Part shown: piece after piece, positions 1 to 4,721 of the stretch | Numbering within the stretch: position 1 is the stretch's first letter | How the letters are laid out: the number at the start of each line of letters is the position of its first letter | Assembly: GCA_011322005.1 (NCBI GenBank) | Contig: DROE01000149.1 | Coordinates: 1-6,061, forward strand | Origin: Devosia sp. | GTDB taxonomy: Bacteria > Pseudomonadota > Alphaproteobacteria > Rhizobiales > Devosiaceae | Direction: 5' to 3' | DNA: 6,061 bases | Notes under the pieces: generated by a model | The model's input: the letters and a program-made list of their open reading frames with translations, nothing else | Databases searched by the model: none | Told to the model about the DNA's origin: nothing | Position numbers and translations under genes: made by a program

Positions 1-582
1 GCGCCCGTGGTGCATGATTTTGAGGCGCGTTTGCATGACGGGGAAATCCTGATCGCATGGAAACTGGAATTGCCGGATCAGGCCTATATGGATATTTACC
101 GGCTGGTTGGTCAAAATTCTGGAGACCTTGAGGAGATCACTTCGCGCGGGGTCTGCATCCATTCAACCGGGGTGGAGGCGACCAACAGCAAGGCCGACTT
201 ATTCACTGACCATGACGCGCCGGAGGGTGTGCTTTATTACATCCCGGTGCTTTACGGAAAATCGGTCGAGAAACGCATATTGGATTACGGCTTCTTCAGC
301 TTTTACGCCTCGGTGCAATACACCACGCGGCGCAATTCCGTGGTGGTGCAGGGCCATGCTTCGCGGGTGGTCAACGAGATTGAGGCGCCGCTGGCGCTTC
401 CCGACGTGCGGGGCGAGGCTGAGAAAATGGCCGATGAAATCCTGACTTCGATCAAGGCGCGCAAGGCGCAGAATGCCGAGCTTGACGGGGCGATTGCGCG
501 TATCAAGGCCAGCCCTGATCTGAGTGACGCGGAAAAGCTGGAAGCGATTGAGCTTTTGGAAACGCGCGCGACCGGGGTATGA
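1..582 (+). CDS. C-terminal part of a fibronectin-III-like domain protein (5' end outside window)
   Basis: The frame is open from base 1 to a TGA at 580-582, giving 193 visible residues. Two GTG codons at 7 and 10 could be starts, but too little sequence precedes them to judge, so I treat the gene as 5'-partial. Residues about 3-100 alternate hydrophobic strands in a fibronectin type III-like pattern: a 'GEILIAWKL' strand, then 'MDIYRLV', then a 'PEGVLYYIPVLYG' strand matching the usual late Tyr-rich strand. From about residue 130 the chain becomes charged and helical (many Ala, Glu, Lys), probably a coiled coil or helical bundle. FN3-like domains usually mediate protein or surface contacts. 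No catalytic motif, signal peptide or membrane segment is visible in this part. It converges on the minus-strand gene 621-968. The coding call is firm, the FN3 assignment is from pattern only, and the function is unknown. Confidence 0.7.
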   Translation, partial: APVVHDFEARLHDGEILIAWKLELPDQAYMDIYRLVGQNSGDLEEITSRGVCIHSTGVEATNSKADLFTDHDAPEGVLYYIPVLYGKSVEKRILDYGFFSFYASVQYTTRRNSVVVQGHASRVVNEIEAPLALPDVRGEAEKMADEILTSIKARKAQNAELDGAIARIKASPDLSDAEKLEAIELLETRATGV

Positions 583-618
583 AAAAACCCGCGCCGGAGC
601 ACGGGTTCTTTGGCGCGG
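582..618 (-). terminator. Intrinsic terminator of the 621-968 gene, overlapping the end of the upstream + gene
   Basis: Read on the minus strand just past the TAA of the 621-968 gene, CCGCGCC (618-612) pairs perfectly with GGCGCGG (595-589), followed by one G and a run of six T (587-582). That is a canonical Rho-independent terminator. A second, competing hairpin uses AACCCG (586-591) and CGGGTT (602-607). Its + strand version is followed only by CTTTGG, so termination of the + gene here would be weak. The T-tract overlaps the stop codon of the gene ending at 582. Confidence 0.75.
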
Positions 619-620
619 TA

Positions 621-968
621 TTACAGCCGCGTTTGCGCTTTGAAGCGCTTCAACGCCTCTGCCAGATAGTCCAGGCACGCCTCTTCGCGGTCGTCTGCAG
701 AGCGCAGATACGCGTCATAGGCGGCCTGGCAATTTTCCAGCTTGCGGCGCAGGATCGCGCGCGCATTGGGGTGGTGCACCCAGGCGGCTTTGCGCTGGTC
801 ATGGCAGATCACGTCGCGGAACAGCTTGGCAAAATCGTCGCCGTTTTCCACGGTTTCAATCACCGTTTCCACGTCGTCGAGCTCATAATTCCAGTCACCG
901 GCGAATTGCATCAGCATCAACAGGCGCGCTTTGCCGCGCCGATTGGGGCGGCACAAAAGATCAGTCAT
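621..968 (-). CDS. Hypothetical protein, 115 aa, small and mostly helical
   Basis: I chose the ATG at 968-966 because GAGAGGA (983-977) lies 8 bases upstream; an in-frame ATG at 995 would add nine residues but lacks a comparable ribosome site. The product starts MTDLLCRPNRRGKARLL and has a basic N-terminus (R10, R11, K13, R15). An acidic stretch follows at 30-46 (DD, E, E, ENGDD), then helices with mixed charge to the C-terminus. Cysteines are at 6, 55, 80 and 98 and histidines at 56, 65 and 66; their spacing is not a clear zinc-binding motif. No signal peptide or membrane segment is seen. It is divergent from the ATPase gene and shares an 80-base intergenic region with it. Ribosome site, terminator and compact size make a real gene likely. 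I do not recognise the family; a small cytosolic accessory factor of the element is possible but unsupported. Confidence 0.7.
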   Translation of the reverse strand: MTDLLCRPNRRGKARLLMLMQFAGDWNYELDDVETVIETVENGDDFAKLFRDVICHDQRKAAWVHHPNARAILRRKLENCQAAYDAYLRSADDREEACLDYLAEALKRFKAQTRL

Positions 969-976
969 TTTGGGGT

Positions 977-983
977 TCCTCTC
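977..983 (-). promoter_or_regulatory. Ribosome binding site of the 621-968 gene
   Basis: GAGAGGA on the minus strand, 8 bases before the ATG at 968. It decides the start in favour of the internal ATG over the in-frame ATG at 995. Confidence 0.7.
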
Positions 984-985
984 GT

Positions 986-1001
986 TTCTGAACACTCAGA
1001 A
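986..1001. promoter_or_regulatory. Dyad-symmetric candidate operator between divergent genes
   Basis: TTCTGA-ACAC-TCAGAA is a perfect inverted repeat with 6-bp arms and a 4-base centre. It lies between the start of the minus-strand gene (968) and the start of the ATPase gene (1049), where one dimeric repressor could control both. The embedded GAAC pair is spaced by 5 bases, not the 7 of the alphaproteobacterial LexA box. No regulator gene is present in the window. Operator function is inferred from symmetry and position only. Confidence 0.4.
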
Positions 1002-1039
1002 CCAAAGCAATGCTCGGGCTCCTTCGTGGCCGGAAAGGC

Positions 1040-1046
1040 GAGGGGG
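1040..1046 (+). promoter_or_regulatory. Ribosome binding site of the ATPase gene
   Basis: GAGGGGG ends 2 bases before the ATG at 1049, with its GAGG core 5 bases away. It favours this start over the in-frame ATG at 1010, which has only A-rich sequence without a purine SD core before it. Confidence 0.6.
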
Positions 1047-1048
1047 TA

Positions 1049-2761
1049 ATGCCGAGTATACCACGTGCGCGGGCTTTGCAGAAATTCCAGAAAGACCTGG
1101 TGCTGGGCACCTTGCCCGAGGATGTTTTGAATGGGTTAGGGGAGACAATAGAGAATGCCGATATCATCGCCCCCGAGAAATCCCGCCAGCGCCATATGCA
1201 TATCATCGGCTCCAACGGCTCGGGCAAAAGCCGATTCATGCGCACGCTTATCCAGCAGGATATTCGCGAAGGGCGCGGACTGTGTTTGATTGATCCCCAC
1301 GGTACCCAATGCGAGGACGTGCTGGCCTGGCTTACCAACAATCCGCGCCTCGCCAAGCATCGCAAGGTGCGCTACTTCAAGATCGGCGAGGGCAGGCGGG
1401 TGGTCGCCTTTAACCCTCTGGCCGTGGAGGACAAGCTGCACGCGCACGCCACCGCCACACGGGTGGCCGATGCCATTGGGCGGCTGTTTAGCGAGGACGA
1501 TCTGCGCCACCAGCCACGCACCCACGAAGTGCTGGTACTGCTGCTCATAACGCTTGCCGAAAACGGCCTGACCCTGGCGGATTATCCGCTGTTTCTGAAC
1601 ACCAAATACCGCCCCGATGTGGAACATCTGATCAAGGGGCTCACGAGCCGGCTGGCGCGCGAGCAATGGCAAATTCTGGCGCGCTACAAGACAAATGAGT
1701 TCACCGAATACGTCTCCAGCGTGGCGCGGCGGCTGTTTACCCTGATGGGCAATCCGATCATCGGCGCGGTGTTCTCACAAGTTGACGCCACCATCGACCT
1801 GCGCGCCTCAATGGATGCGGGCGAAATCCTGCTGTTCAATCTGCGCGACACGGAAATCTTTGACGCAGGCAGCGCCCAGCTCTTTGGCCTGCTGCTGATT
1901 TCCAGCCTGTTCAGCCAGTCAAAACTGCGCGCCAATACCAAACCATATTTCCTCTATCTCGATGAAGCGCACCGCTTTCTGTCCGGCAGCAACCTTGCGG
2001 AAATCTTTGAGGAATGTCGCAAATACGGTCTGCATCTGGCGCTGGCGCATCAAAACCTCGGCCAGCTCAGGGATGCGGGCGAGCGGGTGTTTTCCACCGT
2101 GATCAACGAGGCGGAAATCAAGGCGGTGTTCTCGATCAAGGAACCTGAGGACGCCAAATACCTGGTGCAGCTTCTGTATCGTGGCGGCGCGATAGACCCC
2201 AACCGCATCAAGGACGTCCTGACCAAACCGACCGTGGTTGGCTACACAATCGGCCATCTGGAAAGCCGGTCGCAGTCGACGTCGACAGTGAAGGGAAGTG
2301 GGCAGAATGACATCTCTGGCTCGGCCATTAGCCTGACGCCGGATGCAGGCCTATTGACCTCGCCAACCCAACTTGGACAGGTGCAATCAAGCTCCGCCAC
2401 CTCGCTTGATACCCATGCGCAGGGCACAGCCAGTGCCGAAACCCGCGCTGAAACTCTGATGCCAACGCTGGAGGATCGCCCTGGCGGCACATGGTCAATT
2501 GACGAACAGGTCTTCGTGTTGGCCGATGAACTCGCAAGCCTGCCAACCCAATACGGCGTCATCAGCATCGGTGGGCGCGTCTGTCTGAAATTCCGCGCCC
2601 TTGACGCGCCGGATGAACATATCAGCCAAAGCGTTCTTGGTGAATATTTGAAACGGGTTGAAGAAGAAAACCCTTACCTGAGGCCGTTGGAAACGGCGGC
2701 AAGAAAGCTGCCTGATCCGCCGCCAAGGGAAGTGCCAGAGGAGCCGGATTTCTTGGAATAG
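1049..2761 (+). CDS. HerA/TraG/VirD4-like P-loop ATPase (conjugative coupling-type), soluble
   Basis: A 570-residue P-loop ATPase of the HerA-FtsK superfamily, resembling TraG/VirD4 coupling proteins, which move DNA by ATP hydrolysis. Walker A is GSNGSGKS at 54-61 (K60). It is followed by LIDPHG at 80-85, typical of the HerA/TraG group. Walker B is FLYLDEAHRF at 301-310, with D305 and E306 as the metal-binding and catalytic pair. ALAHQN at 331-336 fits the sensor-like Gln motif after Walker B. The segment 150-240 is a helical insertion between the Walker motifs, the place where coupling proteins carry their all-alpha domain. A Ser/Thr/Gln-rich low-complexity stretch covers about 405-465, then a short beta-rich C-terminal module (485-520) and a Pro/Glu-rich tail. 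No N-terminal membrane helices are seen, unlike classical VirD4/TraG, so it is probably cytosolic or recruited by a partner. The alternative start at 1010 adds 13 residues. Superfamily is firm; conjugation, mobilisation or DNA packaging as the exact role is open. Confidence 0.88.
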   Translation: MPSIPRARALQKFQKDLVLGTLPEDVLNGLGETIENADIIAPEKSRQRHMHIIGSNGSGKSRFMRTLIQQDIREGRGLCLIDPHGTQCEDVLAWLTNNPRLAKHRKVRYFKIGEGRRVVAFNPLAVEDKLHAHATATRVADAIGRLFSEDDLRHQPRTHEVLVLLLITLAENGLTLADYPLFLNTKYRPDVEHLIKGLTSRLAREQWQILARYKTNEFTEYVSSVARRLFTLMGNPIIGAVFSQVDATIDLRASMDAGEILLFNLRDTEIFDAGSAQLFGLLLISSLFSQSKLRANTKPYFLYLDEAHRFLSGSNLAEIFEECRKYGLHLALAHQNLGQLRDAGERVFSTVINEAEIKAVFSIKEPEDAKYLVQLLYRGGAIDPNRIKDVLTKPTVVGYTIGHLESRSQSTSTVKGSGQNDISGSAISLTPDAGLLTSPTQLGQVQSSSATSLDTHAQGTASAETRAETLMPTLEDRPGGTWSIDEQVFVLADELASLPTQYGVISIGGRVCLKFRALDAPDEHISQSVLGEYLKRVEEENPYLRPLETAARKLPDPPPREVPEEPDFLE

Positions 2762-2770
2762 GGCAGGGGT

Positions 2771-2805
2771 TTGTAATCTCGCGGCCTCTACCCTACGATA
2801 ATCGT
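2771..2805 (+). promoter_or_regulatory. Weak candidate promoter with a small dyad before the exported-protein gene
   Basis: TTGTAA (2771-2776) and TACGAT (2794-2799) are 17 bases apart, each matching 4 of 6 consensus bases. The -10 candidate is overlapped by ACGAT-A-ATCGT (2795-2805), a perfect 5-bp-arm inverted repeat that could be an operator. The 87-base gap and base change after the ATPase gene make a separate promoter plausible, but the match is weak. Confidence 0.25.
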
Positions 2806-2848
2806 GAGTTGCTATTGGGAAACTTGACCAAAGAAGGTTGGAAAGCAA

Positions 2849-3451
2849 ATGAATATTGATCGAAAAGTGCCACTCTGTGTTGCTTTTTGTGTGAGCTTGC
2901 TGATGTCGCCGACGCATTTGAAGGCAGAAATTGATGGGGTTATCGGAATCAATCCAGCTTGGCTTTTCATTGATAAAACACGTGTGTTTAGTGTTTCGCT
3001 TTCCGACCAAGTGTCAGGAGGGTGCTGGCTTTCTTCAAATCGTTCAAAAGATGTCGTGGAGTTAGAACTGATCCGTAGTGGTGCGGAAATAGCAGATTCC
3101 GGGCGATATGATCCAAAGATTGAAGTTACAGCAATTGGCTTTTCAACAAGTGAGAGAAGTTGTTCAGTCTACGTTAGCTTTCAAATTTGGGTGAACGAAA
3201 CAAGTGAAATTGGAAAAGATGGTCGTTCAATTGGTAGTGTTTATCCAAGCTTACTCTGGTCCAGCGGCACATTGTTAGCCGGGCCAAAGTCGGATATGAG
3301 CTCACGGATTCTTGAAACACACCAATCCCAAGTGCGGAGTTTTCTTGTAGACCTTTCCAAGAATGCGGCGTTTATTCGAAGTGAAATAGTTGAAGTCTCT
3401 TCCGAAGAAAACAAAGATTTCTGGCGGCAGTTTGTGGGTGGCGAACAGTAA
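2849..3451 (+). CDS. Small exported protein of unknown function, 200 aa
   Basis: The ATG at 2849 is preceded by AAGG (2834-2837) and GGAAAG (2840-2845), so this start is reasonable. Residues 1-26 form a Sec-type signal peptide: K6 in the charged end, a hydrophobic core at about 8-20, and an LKA site before E27. The mature part of about 174 residues has alternating strands, two cysteines (C59, C105) that could form a disulfide in the periplasm, and a charged helical C-terminus (about 150-195). A lipobox is not evident. I recognise no family and see no catalytic motif. The gene is visibly AT-richer than the ATPase gene before it and the Replic_Relax gene after it, with many A/T third positions. 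This suggests a separate origin, such as acquired cargo. It converges on the gene ending at 3562. Export is well supported; the role (envelope factor, exclusion or immunity protein, effector) is not determined. Confidence 0.75.
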   Translation: MNIDRKVPLCVAFCVSLLMSPTHLKAEIDGVIGINPAWLFIDKTRVFSVSLSDQVSGGCWLSSNRSKDVVELELIRSGAEIADSGRYDPKIEVTAIGFSTSERSCSVYVSFQIWVNETSEIGKDGRSIGSVYPSLLWSSGTLLAGPKSDMSSRILETHQSQVRSFLVDLSKNAAFIRSEIVEVSSEENKDFWRQFVGGEQ

Positions 3452-3505
3452 AAAGCGAGGGGCGTCAAATCACCAATCACTTTGAAGGGCAATGCCACTA
3501 GTATT

Positions 3506-3560
3506 AAAAAGGGTGCCTTGACAGAACTGCCAATTTGTCGCGGAATATATCTCGCGCGAC
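3506..3560 (-). terminator. Possible terminator region after the Replic_Relax gene
   Basis: Immediately past the TAA at 3562, the minus strand reads GTCGCG (3560-3555), a 12-base loop, then CGCGAC (3541-3536), a perfect 6-bp stem. A second hairpin follows, TTGGCA-GTTC-TGTCAA (3533-3518), with one G-U pair that exists only in the minus-strand RNA. A run of five T (3510-3506) comes 7 bases later. The T-run is farther from the stem than in a standard intrinsic terminator, so confidence is low. Nothing comparable is seen for the convergent + gene ending at 3451. Confidence 0.35.
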
Positions 3561-3561
3561 A

Positions 3562-4485
3562 TTAAGCTAAATCCTGACCGCGACCGTCGGCATTTTTCCA
3601 TTTCAACACTTTTTCACTGGCTTTTTCAGCAAACAAAAACATCCCCACCGGGGCCTTGCTGGCGATTTCGGCTTTAAACGCAGCCTGCATTGTCCCGATA
3701 CGCTCCGCCGATGTTGTCACCGTCAGCACCCGGAAATTCCTGATGCCGAACAGCTCGGTATGTAGTTTGCGTTCAAACGTGTCGGAATAGGAATGCAGCT
3801 TGCGCGCAAAGCTTGACTGGCTGATGTCGCGACGCAGTATCGGCATGGTGCCCCGGTCGATCTCGACAAAGAAATAGGCCTTGTTCTTGCCTTCCGGTTT
3901 GTCCGTATAATGCAGGCCAAACACCGCGTCCGGCACAATCGAAATCTCGACCCATTCGTTATTCCAGTGCACCCGCGTCAGCCAGCGAAACGGATGACGC
4001 TTGCGGCGCGTGGCCTCGGGCGCGCTGGCCAGAATGTCCTCACGGGAAATCATGCGGATGTTCCCCGCTTCCTTGCAAGCAATTTCCATGGCCACCATGA
4101 AATCCGCCACGCCAAGCGTGTGCTCGACAAACTTTTCCTTCACCCGGCGGTTCTTTTCCGTCCAGTAAATGTCAGGCAGACGCATCTGAAACCGGTTGGA
4201 AAGAAGCTCCGCCCCGGCATTGCCCAACGCATAGATCATCGGGCGCTTGTCGGCATAAGCCATTGCATGCATCTGCGCCCTTGGCCGGTCGAGATACTTC
4301 GCATCATAAAGCCGCCGCAACCGCTTGTTCATCCCCTGCTTGCTGACCGATTGCGTGAGCGCCATGAGGTGATCCGTCGTCAAAAACCGATGCTTCTCCA
4401 GGGCAAGTAAGATTTCAATATCACGGTCGGTCAAGTCCAAGGCGGATGCCTTGGCGCGCCGGAAACGGGAACGTTTTTTGGTCAT
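3562..4485 (-). CDS. Replication-relaxation (Replic_Relax) family protein
   Basis: A 307-residue protein with the Replic_Relax layout. A basic N-terminus (1-15) is followed by a winged-helix DNA-binding region (about 18-95) containing LTDRDIEILLAL, the helix pair at 36-65 and the wing at about 70-90. Then comes the conserved EHTLGVADFMVAM segment (121-133). The core has PDAVFGL (185-191, D186) and FFVEIDRGTM (205-214, E208 and D210), the family's typical signature. Proteins of this family occur on plasmids and integrated elements and are linked to replication or mobilisation. Its strand is opposite to the nearby ATPase. I place the start at 4485 because a TATAAT box ends 7 bases before the ATG and no SD is seen, which fits a leaderless mRNA. 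In-frame ATGs at 4537 and 4569 would add 17 or 28 residues and also lack an SD. Family assignment is confident; the biochemical role in this element is inferred. Confidence 0.82.
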   Translation of the reverse strand: MTKKRSRFRRAKASALDLTDRDIEILLALEKHRFLTTDHLMALTQSVSKQGMNKRLRRLYDAKYLDRPRAQMHAMAYADKRPMIYALGNAGAELLSNRFQMRLPDIYWTEKNRRVKEKFVEHTLGVADFMVAMEIACKEAGNIRMISREDILASAPEATRRKRHPFRWLTRVHWNNEWVEISIVPDAVFGLHYTDKPEGKNKAYFFVEIDRGTMPILRRDISQSSFARKLHSYSDTFERKLHTELFGIRNFRVLTVTTSAERIGTMQAAFKAEIASKAPVGMFLFAEKASEKVLKWKNADGRGQDLA

Positions 4486-4491
4486 AGGGAT

Positions 4492-4497
4492 ATTATA
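4492..4497 (-). promoter_or_regulatory. Consensus -10 box implying a leaderless Replic_Relax mRNA
   Basis: TATAAT on the minus strand (4497-4492) is a perfect -10 hexamer. Transcription 7 bases downstream would begin at 4485, the A of the ATG. There is no TTGACA-like -35; the position 17 bases upstream (4520-4515) reads GCACCC, which lies inside a direct repeat. This suggests either activator dependence or a chance match. Confidence 0.45.
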
Positions 4498-4513
4498 GCG
4501 TATTCGTAATAAC

Positions 4514-4537
4514 AGGGTGCCTATGTACGTAGGGTGC
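4514..4537. repeat. Two AGGGTGC direct repeats flanking a near-palindrome, upstream of Replic_Relax
   Basis: AGGGTGC occurs at 4514-4520 and again at 4531-4537, a 17-base period. Between and overlapping them is CTATGTACGTAG (4521-4532), a palindrome except for one T/G pair around a central GTAC. The proximal copy occupies the -35 position of the proposed promoter. A regulator-binding site or short iteron-like array is possible; two copies are too few to claim an origin. Confidence 0.35.
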
Positions 4538-4721
4538 ATTGATTTGTAGTTTCGGCCCTGACCTGCCATTCGTGTAAAGCCCGAACAACAGCCGATGCTG
4601 GCGCAAAGCGGACATGATCCTGGGATACGTCAGGTCAGCAGCATAAGTACCTTCTGCGTAGAAGCCGACAGGAAAACCGGGTAAGTTGACTTAGAGGCCA
4701 GCGGCGTGGGAGGTACAAGCA
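4538..4721. other. Intergenic region without a convincing gene
   Basis: This stretch lies between the Replic_Relax gene and the divergent membrane-protein gene. It holds two small hairpins: CTTCT-GCGT-AGAAG (4651-4664, perfect) and TGATCCTG/CAGGTCA (4615-4637, one bulged T). A 40-codon minus-strand frame (4615-4493, beginning MSALRQHRLLFGL) has no proper SD and ends inside the Replic_Relax -10 box. From memory, peptides starting MSALxQ over a GCGGACAT motif recur as spurious calls in alphaproteobacterial intergenic DNA. I see no good sigma-70 promoter for the gene at 4722; TTGACT at 4686-4691 has no -10 partner. Confidence 0.5.
4708..4713 (+). promoter_or_regulatory. Strong Shine-Dalgarno selecting a TTG start
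   Basis: GGGAGG, 8 bases before TTG at 4722. The first in-frame ATG (4761) has no comparable purine box, so translation most likely starts at TTG. Confidence 0.65.

Noticed and set aside
990..1002. GAAC...GAAC pair as an alphaproteobacterial LexA/SOS box
   Set aside because: The spacing is 5 bases; the known Rhodobacter-type box needs 7. The TTCTGA dyad explains the sequence better.
579..1049. Plus-strand 156-codon frame through 621-968
   Set aside because: It is opposite a gene with its own SD and terminator; its translation lacks coding character and it overlaps the terminator hairpin.
1136..1672. Long minus-strand open frame opposite the ATPase gene
   Set aside because: It is a shadow of the GC-biased ATPase codons with no ribosome site; the ATPase motifs fix the true frame.
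2275..2286. GTCGACGTCGAC, a 12-bp palindrome made of a tandem hexamer
   Set aside because: It lies inside the ATPase coding sequence in the Ser/Thr-rich linker, where codon choice explains it; nothing else marks it as a binding site.
3518..3549. TTGACA at 3518 as a + strand promoter
   Set aside because: No -10 hexamer lies at 16-18 bases, and there is no + strand gene downstream; the sequence is better read as part of a minus-strand hairpin.
3910..4410. Plus-strand open frame of 166 codons opposite the Replic_Relax gene
   Set aside because: It is antisense to a recognised family signature, has no SD and gives a His/Arg-rich composition typical of shadow frames.
3510..4522. AGGGTGCCT at 3510-3518 and 4514-4522 as terminal repeats flanking the Replic_Relax gene
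   Set aside because: A 9-base match between two points in a 6 kb window is expected many times by chance, and there is no extended similarity around it.
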